DNA of 64,000 nucleotides from Cladocopium goreaui. Its lineage: Eukaryota > Sar > Dinophyceae > Suessiales > Symbiodiniaceae. Position numbers and translations under genes: made by a program. How positions within the stretch are numbered: position 1 is the stretch's first letter; every line of letters begins with the position of its first letter. Positions 38,700 through 49,485 of this stretch are shown here, in pieces. The stretch covers positions 199,881 through 263,880 of the forward strand of contig CAMXCT020000913.1 in the NCBI GenBank assembly GCA_947184155.2. The letters run 5' to 3'. The notes below the pieces were generated by a model. The model made no database searches. It was not told the origin of the DNA and was given only the letters and a program-made list of their open reading frames with translations.

Positions 38700-39900
38700 A
38701 GAAATCAATTTCCTCATCAATAAGTCTTAAACGGGAAATCGCCAGCCATGTCAACTGTGAGATTAGGGGTGTCCGAACGAACTACGCCACGAACAAATTG
38801 CTCCGATAGTCTTCTCCAAATACTGTACCAACTAGCAGTTTCCCCGTGTCTTGGCACTTCTAAACAGCGGCTTGACAAATTCACACTAGATTCCGTATTT
38901 GGACCCAAAAAAGCCGGGCAGTTTTTGTCTTTGCAGCTTTGTCAGCTATCACTGCATCATGCATTTTGCCGTAGGTGGGCGCCGCCAGAATCTGAGGGCT
39001 GGAACAAGCTTGAAACGTTGAGATTGATATGTCTTAAAACATGGAGAGTCCTCTTTGGGACAAACTCCTCCATCAACCTAAGCTACACGTCCAAAAGCAA
39101 CTCCTCTGAACCGGACTTGTCCAAAATTAGAGGATGCTTCGAAATACATTGAAAGATGGAAAAAACATAAGACGATACACCACACGCAATTTCTTGGACA
39201 AGCAAACGGACAGGCACAGCTTGCGCGGCATTCTCCCAGGTGGAGGAGTCACATCTCTTCGTGCATCTGCAAAAAAGAGGCTTCATCGCTCTGTTTCTTC
39301 ACCTGGCGAATGTTTTTTTTTTGGGGGGGTCCCTGGGGTCCATGGCATCCATTGACCTTAAGATTGTTTAATCTGATGGTAGAACTTGAGTCCGAAGATT
39401 GGTGGATGAAAAGCAGCAAAGCGAGATGAAGAGGTGGGAACGGGAGATATGCTTGCGGTGAACTGTGAGTTGGGTGGAGTGGTTCGGGATGGTTTGGGCA
39501 CAGTACTCCATGAATGTGACCCCAAATTCCGCACTTGCTCCCACATCCCGGCCGCCGGAAAAAAGAAACTCAGCTACATTTAACTTCTGGTAGCTTTCGT
39601 ATTGGCATGGGTCAGACCTATCATGACCCCAAAAAATGCTACGACGCCTTAAAACGTTTTTTGGGGTGGTCACCTATATATAGAGCCATCTCGGAAATCT
39701 TCGAGCCCATGAACGTGCGCAAAGGCCAAGGCACGTGCAGAAACGAAGGATCTTTGGATTGAGATAGCAAGGCATTGGTGACATCATGGAAACCTGAGTG
39801 CCAGGCTCTCGCGACACCATGGGTTTCGATGGGTTTCGCGTTAGTAACGGCGACATGCTCAGGGGAACACTGGGCAAATCTGGGCAACAAGTTAGCCACA
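38700..39900 (-). other. Doubtful exon candidates between genes F and I
   Basis: Minus-strand open segments at about 39880-39660 (HSGFHDVTNALLSQSKD), 39600-39480 (AEFLFSGGRDVGASAEFGVT) and 39280-39100 look moderately protein-like. They compete with other open frames, including a 134-codon plus-strand ORF at 38748-39152. I could not join them by phase. They may be upstream exons of gene F or a separate gene. Confidence 0.25.
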
Positions 39901-40159
39901 GGGACGTAGAAAGGAAATTTCGTTTTTTTTTGGGATAGATTGGTAAGTCAGCCAATGTGGAAACATTGTCTGGGCAAATCATTAGCTATTACATTAAGAA
40001 AAGGTGCAAAGGAGTTATGAGCCCAAGGGACCCCACCATACCCAAACAATTCCATTTTTTCCGGAAATGTGGTACCCAAACATGTTATTAACTTTTCCAC
40101 CATGAAAATTGCCGTTTGAGGGTTGGGACCTCCTTTTCGGACTTTTTTGTGTATTTGGA

Positions 40160-43100
40160 CTAGCAGCCATCGCGAATATCATGAGAAATCGGGTGGCTGC
40201 TGGCCTTTGTCCAGTCCAACTTCTGCGTTTCGATGGTATACCAACGCATATTTTCATAGGTGCGCACCGCATAGAAGCCCGTCTTGGGGATGCGTAGCGT
40301 GGCCCATGCAGTATGATCACCCTCCACGTAGTGGCCCAAGGTATCTGGACCTGTCAGACCTGGCAATGGGATGGAAGTTTCGGGGCTACCCCAATGGCTG
40401 GCTGGTTGATTTCATGGAAAATCCCTTGAAAATTGGATGATGACTGGGGGTACCCCCATGACTTAGGAAACCTCCATGCAAAAAAGATGTGCATTTTGCA
40501 TTGCCATATTTGATTAACGGAGAGTATCCGGGTATCCTCAGGATCAACATGGTATCAAAACGGCCAGCATTTGGGTATATGATGGTATACGGTATACCGA
40601 TCAAGAAACCCTGTGTAACCGAAGAAATTTTCTAGCTGATGTAGAAGTTGTTTCATCAACAGTGAGTCGTGAACCATGTATGATTGCTTGCATCCGATTA
40701 ATCGCCATGAGAACTGGGTGGAATCTCTGTTAGGTCATGCGATCTAGCTCCAATTCTTCAGGTTTCTGACAGGTTTCCAACTCACTTACGGGCTGCTTTT
40801 CCATAAAAATCAAAAACACTGTAAAACATGTTCAAACTATTTCTTTGGCCATCGAATACACAAAGTGGAGGTTACCTGTCAATGTTCCCTTCAATAATTG
40901 ATTTCACCAATTGGTTTTGGCTGAAAGTAGGGTACCCCATTCCATCCCATGACACACACACACACACGCACACACACTGGTGACATGGTTCATCAGCATT
41001 TTCCCCATATTTTCCCTACGAACTGGCAATTTGGGGATTCTACCCTGTTTTCAGACATACCCAATTCATCCCAATTCTGCAATGTGGCCCCCCCAGTTAT
41101 AACTTGGTTTATAAACCCCGGTAACAATAGTTATATAATAAGTTATAAGTATAATGAACTGAACCATAGTTTTTGGAGTTATAAGCCAACTTAGCTATCT
41201 TAGGGGGCCCCACATTGTGCAACACACTTTGCCAAGGCTCCTTTGATGATGAAAATCGAATTGAGGATTCCCTGCACGAGGGTCAGCCAGTCCTCCGTGG
41301 ATGTTTGCAAAAGGGAACCACATCTCAGATTTTGCTACAAAGGGCGTTCTGTTCATGGTCTTTCTGTATTACATACATCTTCATGTGAGTGATTGAAAAC
41401 TCTGTGGGTTTTGGAAGGGAGTAGCGATATCCTTGACTACAAGGTGGTGCCCCCCAGTTATAAGATGGTTTATAAACCCCATTAACTATAGTTATAAGTA
41501 CCATAAACCATAGTTATTGGAGTTATAAACAAACTTAGCTATCTAGGGGGCCCCACCTTGTATAGAAGTTCCTTCAGTTTCTGACATACAGGGATGTAAA
41601 ACTTTATGTACGACAAGTTCTATGCATGTGCCAAAAGAACCAGCAGCCGTTTCAGAGAATCGGTTTCTATCAAGTCAGAAAATTCTCATGATCGAGGTCT
41701 CTCAGTCTCTCAGACGGTGCATGTGGTTGATGATACCTGGAGTGAAAATTGCGGCCTTGGATTGAATCACGAGAAACACTGCGATCGCAGCACGTGATGT
41801 AAAAGTCATTCCATGACATGTCGGGGTACTTACTAAATCATACTAAATCTACCTGGTACTCAAAGGTGGAAATGGCTATGTTTGAGGACACTGGATGGGT
41901 ACAGTGAAATCCGCTGTACCATGCTGTACCACATCAATACCAATAATTATAATGTGCCCCCCCGCAAATATAACTTGGTTTGTAAACCCCATTAACATAT
42001 ATTAACTATAGTTAAAAGTTAAAAGTATAGTTATGGGAGTTATGTTCACCAACTTAGCTATCGTTTGGGGGCCCCGCATTGTACCTACCGAATCCTACAG
42101 AAAAAACAAACTCCTGCCGCACAGCTTGATGCCCATATCGCCATCAAAAATCACACCCCGTTGTTAAATCCCACTCATATGGGAATACTGTACTTTTTTT
42201 TTTACCAACCATTATAGCCATCCCCAAAAAGATAGTAGAAAAGTGTTTCCAGGCAGTTATAGTTATATAAATGATATTTCATCATATATACTAAGTCACT
42301 AAGTATATATATAATATATACATATTTCCAGGTTTCCCACATTTCGGCATCTTTTTGGGGGGTTCCCACAATGGGATAGGAGACAACTTTTCATGGCTCA
42401 CGGCCGTCCTCCACCTTCTTCTTGGGTGGGCTGTTGGTTAGGGCAATCTGGCGCTCGAAAAACATCTTGACGAAGCGTGAGGGAGGCGATGGGTCCCCAG
42501 GCAATCCAAAGGTATTGAAACCGTGGCCCATGACCTTTGGTACCTGGCGGTGAGCCAAACTTCACTGGGAATGGGATGACCGATTTAGACTGAGAAAAAC
42601 CAGGCCACTAATCACTGACTGAGTGGGATGATCCAAGTGGGGGGATACCCTCAAATGACACGTTTCACTGGAAAAAGTGATGGTAGACCCTGGGATTTGT
42701 GGTATTCCCCAAATTGGGGCAAAGCATAACCCAAAAATGGCGTGCAGGGGAAATGCATGAGCGTGGTAACCCTGATGTCTTGTGAGATGTGAGACCCACA
42801 TCAATCCCTTTAAATAGCATAGTTTTTTGATGTTTCGAAATGTGGGTTTTCTCTAAAACTGGGTGATACCCCATGATGAAATGCTTCATGTTCACGGCAA
42901 ACCGTTGGAGATCATGGGAGAGTCGCCCCAAAAAAAACCCTCTGGTAATGACTAACATAGCGAACTGGAAAATCACCATTTTAAATGGGTAAATCAGCTA
43001 TAAATGGGATTTTTTCAATAGTTATGTTAGTTTACCAGAGGGTACCACTAGTTTGGTAGGAATTTGTTTTTCCAACAAAAATGTGAAATCTCGGTGACGG

Positions 43101-45133
43101 CCTCATTAGTCCCGGCCAGTTGATCTCCAATCTTCATTTGCAAGTCGCTCTGCGAAGCGTCCTAGCGGCGGTTTTTGGTGAAGGCGGTTGGGGACCACAG
43201 AAATTTGACCCTGAGGTAGCACAAAGTTCCAATGGATTTGGAATGATTTACTGGTTGGTGGTTTCAACCTTGACCTACTCTGAAAAATGATGGACTTCGT
43301 CAGTTGGGATGATGAAATTCCCAATATATGGAAAAATAAAACATGTCCCAAACCACCAACCAGTTTAAGTATATTAATGATATGTATGGAGGGTTCAAGA
43401 CTTTGAAACCCGGTCCTTTGATGTGATGGAGATGTAGGTATTGATGTTCTCAACTTGCCAAGGGTAAAACCTGACAACATAGAGCTGGCGCCATCAGGAA
43501 ATTCAGCGTTCAAGTTACAATGAGTTACAGCAACACAATGAATTTCTGAAAATCATGGAATGTTCGTCCATCATCATCCATCATCATCCATCATCCATCA
43601 TCACCTTCAAGAGATACTAAGTTTGTTTGGTTTTTCATGCCACAAAACCAACATTTCTTACACATCACTGGAACCCATTAAAGGCACGCAAAGGGTGGAT
43701 CCAATCCGTTGAGTCCCATCTCCAAACTCTTTGGGAGACCATGTCTGGGAGATTTTGGTGGGTCGTCGTGATGTGATATGAACTGTTATGAGATGTTATG
43801 ATTCAATGTCACATTATGTCATTATGTTATAATATTCATTGCTTTGCTTTACACATTGCCAAGATTTAAAGATCGCTGCCAGGCCATGCCAAAGACAGGA
43901 AAAAAAACATAGCCCTCATGATCCAAAGGCCCAAAGGGACGGATCATTGGTCATCACGCCAACATAGTTGTTATAGATCTTGGGTTGGCCCCGTTCATAC
44001 TCCAGAACGATTGAGTTGCCCTCTGCATCCGCAATGGACCAGTGCGTGTTTGCAGATCGCCCCGGTACCGGGTTGTAGATGCCTCAAGTTGGTCTGGATG
44101 AGATTGGAAGAGTGGTTGACCCTGGTACCCCTGGTGCAGATTGGATTCTTCCTGAATGCTGACTAGAGATCCAATCAAAATCCTGTCACACTAGTTGACT
44201 CACCATGCTTACCCTCATTGGGCAAAGAAGTCATCTCGCAACAAAGCAACTGCTATCAGCCCAGGGCACTCTTTTGACAAGGGATTGCAGTGCTGATAGT
44301 CCGAACGATACAATGTCTGTACCGAGATAATGAGACCCTTCTCGTTCATGCCGTCAGCAACAAAGGAATGAGAACTCATGCCCACATAGCCAAAAGGACC
44401 TCGAAGAGTCACGGCAGGTGTCCCCTCACCGCTCACAACCACTGAAGCTTTCCGTGGGAAGACGGAGATCTTCCAGTCAATCACGCCGAAGAAAGTACCT
44501 GAGAGTTGAGCCATGAGGGAAATCAGCTACCACCATTCCCCATGATATCAATGGGAATTTCAGGATCCTAAAATGGAGGTACTGTACCATATGTGCGACC
44601 GTCAAAACTCAATTCATGTGGTGAGGTCATGGCATCGCTTCACAAGGCCCCCTATATTATAAGACCATATTTTATAGGGATATTCCCTTACATAGGCCTT
44701 ATAGGCCTTACATATGGTAGGTACCTCGGATTTAGGTTCCTGAAATGGCCATTGATGATATGTTACTTCATGACGTGTTATGAGTATCTTAGGTTTGACG
44801 TTGTTAGAAATTGAAAGACTCAAGATCACATGCACCGGCAACCACAACAACGAGCACACCAACCCAAACTCTGAAAGGCCAAGTATGATGAACACTGCAA
44901 CATGCCACGAAAAAACATGTGGTGAGTCACTTATGTTTATGTTTGTGAATAACATTTAACAACATATAATCACCATCATTACTTGGCCCTCTTGGCTCAC
45001 CTTGGAAAACTGTTTCCGAGGCACCAAATTCCATGGTGTGGCCCATGACCTTTGTCCCAAGGCTGGTGTTCACCTCAAAATAGCTGCAGCCATGGCAGAT
45101 CTGGATCAGTAGCACCGTGGCGAGCCGCATCAT
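40160..45133 (-). CDS. Gene I: secreted choloylglycine-hydrolase-family amidase (Ntn hydrolase)
   Basis: Family members hydrolyse linear amides such as conjugated bile acids, penicillin V and acyl-homoserine lactones, using an N-terminal Cys exposed by cleavage. Exon 45133-45001 encodes a signal peptide (MRLATVLLIQICHG) directly followed by Cys and GTKVMGHTMEFG. Exon 44498 to about 44230 has GPFGYVGMSSHSFVADGMNE. Exon 44082-43931 has HWSIADAEGNSIVLEYE and VGVMTNDP. Exon 42543-42402 has GHGFNTFGLPGDPSPPSRFV, and 41292-41233 has LVQGILNSIFIIKGAL. Exon 40359-40160 has HTAWATLRIPKTGFYAVRTY and ends TAG. These follow the family's order. The join from 45001 to 44498 is phase-perfect. Donors include GT, and GC at 43931 and 41233. 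One or two exons, including any at 43.1-43.2 kb, remain unresolved. Substrate cannot be told from sequence. Confidence 0.82.
40374..40472. mobile_element. Inverted-repeat element, family 5 copy
   Basis: Ends GTTTCGGGGCTACCCC and GGGGGTACCCCCATGAC with core CTGGTTGATTTCATGGAAAA. Similar to 63021-63128. It lies 15 bases upstream of the last exon of gene I. Confidence 0.55.
41080..41217. mobile_element. Inverted-repeat element, family 3 copy 1
   Basis: Left end CAATGTGGCCCCCCCAGTTA; right end AGGGGGCCCCACATTG. Internal ACTTGGTTTATAAACCCC. Lies in a gene I intron. Confidence 0.7.
41440..41560. mobile_element. Inverted-repeat element, family 3 copy 2
   Basis: Left end CAAGGTGGTGCCCCCCAGTT; right end TAGGGGGCCCCACCTTG. 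Same internal GGTTTATAAACCCCATTAAC. In a gene I intron. The outermost bases differ from copy 1 but remain complementary to each other. Confidence 0.7.
41951..42080. mobile_element. Inverted-repeat element, family 3 copy 3
   Basis: Left end AATGTGCCCCCCCGCAAATA; right end GGGGGCCCCGCATT. Internal GGTTTGTAAACCCCATTAAC. In a gene I intron. Confidence 0.65.
42938..43042. mobile_element. Inverted-repeat element, family 2 (gene I intron)
   Basis: Ends ACCCTCTGGTAATGACTAAC and TTAGTTTACCAGAGGGT, core GGAAAATCACCATTTTAAA. Best-preserved copy of a family with five more examples in gene K introns. Confidence 0.75.
43251..43363. mobile_element. Inverted-repeat element, family 1 (gene I intron)
   Basis: Ends CTGGTTGGTGGTTTCAACC and AAACCACCAACCAG, core CTGAAAAATGATGGACTTCG and TCAGTTGGGATGA. 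About 113 bp. Confidence 0.78.
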
Positions 45134-45134
45134 G

Positions 45135-45875
45135 GCGCGACGACTTGAGATGGCTGGGTCACAGGTCACCATCAGCTGAGGATATATGTTCTTTGGGGGG
45201 TGGTTTACTAAACCGTAGAGCCTGACTAAACCCCGGGATCTCTCGTGTTTCTCTTGGATCATATCAGATGATTTGTGATGATTGTGGAAGATGTCACATG
45301 GATTCACAGGGTCTGACCTTCTTCCTTGCCCCCTTGTTTGATTTCCCATGATGGTGCGCTCATCTGAAGCACAAGTCAAAGCCAAGGCTGAGACAAAGTC
45401 ATGCAGTAAAGGGACCAACAGACCCTTAAAAAGTCAGCACGGGAATGGGTCAAACCCTACTATTGCCGTAATGGGGGGGATAAACATCCATTCACCAGCC
45501 ATTATAGGGTACCTAGGGCGCCAGGGTTTCGACTCATTGGGTGTTCCCTGTTATTTCATGGCCGCTCTCGGAGCAAAAAACACCATGTTTAGGCACGCCC
45601 ACAACACGGCTTGACAATCGAGGCCAAAAATTAACAACTGGTAGCACAGACCTTAAATGAGAACATATGAGGAGACCTGATACTTTCTCAACTCAGAGTG
45701 GTGAAGTTGTTACTGTATAATTTATCCAATTAGCATGGCAATTGAAAATCCACCATGTATAGAAAAAAACAACTAAAATATCAATTTATCGTATTTCCCC
45801 ACTGTCAGGTGAGAGTTGTTTGATTTTATATCAGCTGTCCTGCTGCCTCCTTCTTCTCCGCCTCCTCCGCCTCCG
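45135..45875. other. Spacer upstream of gene I, no gene seen
   Basis: Presumed 5' flank of gene I. No conserved coding segment recognised; a minus open frame upstream of the signal peptide continues without a motif. Confidence 0.4.
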
Positions 45876-45879
45876 CCGG

Positions 45880-46250
45880 ACCTCCACTGCAAGCTCAGGA
45901 TCAAAGTGTTCCCAGCCGGGCCTCAACCGCGAGCTCCGGATCAGAGTGTTCCGCACCGGACCTCAACCGCAAGCTCAGGATCAAAGTGTTCCCCGCCGGG
46001 CCTCAACCGCGAGCTCCGGATCAAAGTGTTCCCAGCCGGGCCTCAACCGCGAGCTCCGGATCAGAGTGTTTTTACCGGACCTCAACCGCGAGCTCCGGAT
46101 CAGAGTGTTCCCCACCGGACCTCAACCGCAAGCTCAGGATCAAAGTGTTCCCCGCCGGGCCTCAACCGCGAGCTCCGGATCAAAGTGTTCCCAGCCGGAC
46201 CTCAACCGCGAGCTCCGGATCAGAGTGTTCCCCGCCGGACCTCAACCACA
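45880..46250. repeat. 40-bp GC-rich minisatellite, about nine units
   Basis: Units start with CCTCAACCGC at 45921, 45961, 46001, 46041, 46080, 46120, 46160, 46200 and 46240. Each contains GAGCTCCGGATCAAAGTGTT. Two alternating subtypes (AAGCTCAGG and GAGCTCCGG) are interleaved. Overlapping plus-strand ORFs here are repeat artefacts. Confidence 0.9.
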
Positions 46251-46259
46251 AAGAATCTC

Positions 46260-48000
46260 CGAAGATATACCAAACAGAATGCCAGATAGAAGGTAAGAAA
46301 ATATCTGAGATAAAATGTGAATGCCAAATAGAATGTCTGAACATATGTCAAAAAATGTCACTTGGTGGGGATCACTCGAAGAAGTTGTTTTTTCTGTTAT
46401 TTTCACATGTCATTTTCATATGGATAGCTGACCTTCTCAGGAAGGTGTCCAAATCGTCAACGATTTTACACGTCGGAACGTCGGAACAGCAAAGACCATG
46501 GGATGTAATAGGAATGTAATGGGAGATAATGGGACATAACCAAGAAAATAAGGATTACCCTCCAGTGTCCGATAAAACATGGCTGGGAAATCCCCAAACT
46601 AAATGGTGCTTTATCGCTGGAAGCACCAACTGCAAATGGTTGACTTCATGTTGCATGACTTACTGTACCAGGAATGAGTATAGGTATAAATCATCCAAAC
46701 ATCGTAGATTTTATTTTTGGGCTTACCACATTACCCAATTTTTTGGAACGGTTGATCTTCCCACCAAAATGACATGTTGTTGCTATCCCGATTTGTCACC
46801 ATTTTACGACACATCATCAATGTGGTTCATGTCAGCCGCAAATAAAAAACTCATCATGCGTGTGAAAATGTTGTCATGTCACACGACAGTGAAATACCTA
46901 TCCAGTTTATGTTACATGTCATAGACTTATCGGAAAATTTAGATAGTAATCACCCCCAATTCAATGGATTCCCAGGTTACCATCATTTTACCCTATTCAA
47001 ATAGATTTAGATTGATGCAATATTTGGAGGATGAAATAAACTATACACCTCAATAATTTTCTGTGGTTGGCAGCCCCTTATAAACCATGATTATCTGGGA
47101 ACCTGTTCAGCTATTTTTTCGGTTGATATGCCGTCCAAATGACAAAAAAGTGGCAAAACTCTGACTGATATCACAAAAACCGGCTGATTCCCAGAGATGG
47201 CTTTTGCCAACACTTCTGGAACCCGCCACAAACTGATCATCATTGAAACACCGACGAAAATTGCCAAAGACCTACAGATAGTATCACCCCACAAACACAA
47301 TTTGTGCCAAGTAAAATAAATACCCCCAAAATGTGTTCAACTTCACACCCATATTTGGCAGAGTGGGGTGTCGCTTCAACAAACAGCAACACCTTCCTGT
47401 GTTGTCAGCACAGGATTCTACAAACGCATGCTTGCACTGTTGGATAGCAACATCCACCAAAACGGCCAAAACCGTAATGGACAAAACACATGCCAGACCC
47501 GTACGTCAAGAGAAAATTGGATGTTGGATATGCAGGCACACACCATTGCTCGTTGGATATTTTGTTTGTGGGGCATTCAATATCATTCAATATCAAATAC
47601 GTATTGGAAAAAATTGGAAAACATTAATATCACACAATCAGAGGTAGAACTAAATCACCAAGGACCCTAGAATCAAATTCCAAAGACCCCAAAAGTCGGC
47701 TGCCCATCGCTGCAATGAAGCGAGCCTTTTCCAACTTGTCTCGGCCAGTTCCACTGCCTACAGCGCAATGGTTAAAGGAAGTGGGGCTGTGAAGGGCCCC
47801 CTTTGATGTTGGTCTAAAAAGTCGCTGCAACATTACAGTTATTAATCACCATATAAATCCCACCTAACCTAGTTGTTGGCACCAACCTTCCAATTTTGAG
47901 GGAATGACACAAGTAAAAGATGATAACATATGATAACAGTATATAAAAGTCGTGTTTTGTTTTTCCTTTTGTTTCGTTCCCAGGATTCCAAAACCACCAA
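46260..48000. other. AT-rich spacer, no gene recognised
   Basis: Short open frames occur on both strands but none shows a conserved motif or consistent splice phase. A stretch near 46548-46610 (GGCTGGGAAATCCCCAAAC) resembles the element-like sequence at 62571-62630. Confidence 0.35.
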
Positions 48001-48004
48001 ACCC

Positions 48005-48445
48005 TCACTCAGCGATGGCGTGCACACCCACAACCGGGGCACCTTCACAGAGAACCACGTGGAGAGTGTGGCGCTTGGCATGGTGCTTGACTTCAAGCTA
48101 TAACTGATGACTCACTGGTGACTTCACCTTGAGGTAAAACTTCACCGAAATGCATCAGACGTCCAGTTGGGGAGCTGCTTGGAATTCCAAAACTTGGTGA
48201 TGCAACATGTGGCTCCCGTAGTCGACTCTGTCTACTTTTTTCATCATCTTCGTTGGGTCCAACTTGCCTGTCCTCTATGGACCAAGCCCTTCAAATCAAC
48301 TTTCAATCAAATCTGTTTTCTTTGATGTTCTCTACAGTCTGTAATGCCACATGTGAGATCTATATGAAGTCGAAGCTCTTCGATGGTGTTTCATCTGAAC
48401 AAACGTGCGCTGCAGTGACGATCTGCCTTGGGCATCAAAGTGCCG
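48005..48445 (-). CDS. Gene J: C-terminal exons of an unrecognised gene
   Basis: Exon 48192-48128 (FGIPSSSPTGRLMHFGEVLP) joins exon 48090-48005 in phase. The latter reads KHHAKRHTLHVVLCEGAPVV and ends GVHAIAE then TGA. The donor is GTGAAG and the acceptor GAAG. A likely preceding exon near 48445-48362 (QIVTAAHVCSDETPSKSFDF) fits if its donor is GA. I do not recognise the protein. A plus-strand frame over 48005-48110 is also open but lacks matching splice sites. More 5' exons may lie near 48650-48830. Confidence 0.4.
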
Positions 48446-49485
48446 ATAAACCATGATACAACATGATACAACCCTTTCTGACAAGTTTATGAACATCAAA
48501 ACAACTACCAACATTTATCTGGGTAAATTATAATATTTCACTAACCGGAATAGTTCGGCCATTTGGGGATGATTTCCCTAAAATAAACCATGATTCCAGT
48601 GAGGGAGAACAGTGAGGTCGTTGTAATTTACCCACATTTATGAATTAAAGTTCCATGTTTATCTGTACATTGAGGATCTCATTGGATGGACATTGATGTC
48701 TACCCGCACAAACGGCGGGGTGGCTTTTCATCCGCGGGTACAGCGGCCTGTCCAAGCACAACCTAAACCCAAACGCGTGTAACGAAAGTGTCCATGTTTT
48801 ACATGGACACTGTGGATCCATTGACAAAGAACCCGAAGTTATCCCCAGGTCCTGGCATAAATGTACAAGTCATCAGCTGAGTTTGATGAGCCTTGAGATA
48901 TCTTGAGATGTGTTCTGGATGGATTCAATATGATTCAATGCTCAATCGTCTTGAATGCCAAACTCCGCCTCTAAATTGTGAAACGGACATTGACATTCTT
49001 CTGGCCGACTGCCAGCTTCGTGCAACGTCATTCTTTCGTTGAACAAATCCATGTATGAGCATAGTATGAGGCCAGTAACGCAAGTCAAATTCCAGCTTTC
49101 TGTGTCTGGAAACATCAAAAACGTACGTCCATTCCTTTTTCCCATTCTTCCCATTCTTCCCATTCTTCTGTCAATGCACAATTGAGGACAAGAAAACGTT
49201 CAAGGTTTGGACTTCCAATTGAATGGCAATAATGCTCATGGGACATTCTTTGTTTTGCCATCACTCCTGGTTTTTGGTGGTATCTGACCATTTCCCATGA
49301 TGAAAACAGCAGCTAATCTTCATCTGGTTGAGGTTTCAACCCATCCTTTAATTGTTATTCAAACATACTATCATAACATCAGCATATTATATGATATAAA
49401 GCAACGCTAGTCAACACAGTTCATCACAGTCATTTCTCATGTCTCAAGCAACACGTTGCGCCGATGTTCGCGTCACGCTACCGCG

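Noticed and set aside
38748-39152. 134-codon plus-strand ORF
   Set aside because: No recognisable motif, against the strand of all neighbours, and competes with minus-strand candidates; not enough support to call.
41697-41800. Possible extra amidase exon (AVFLVIQSKAAIFTPG)
   Set aside because: Resembles the family's ILN-S-IFI-KG block, but a better match is at 41292-41233 and phases did not agree.
45816-46519. Pro/Ser-rich plus ORFs of about 160-177 codons
   Set aside because: Shadow of the 40-bp minisatellite; overlapping frames carry equally repetitive peptides.
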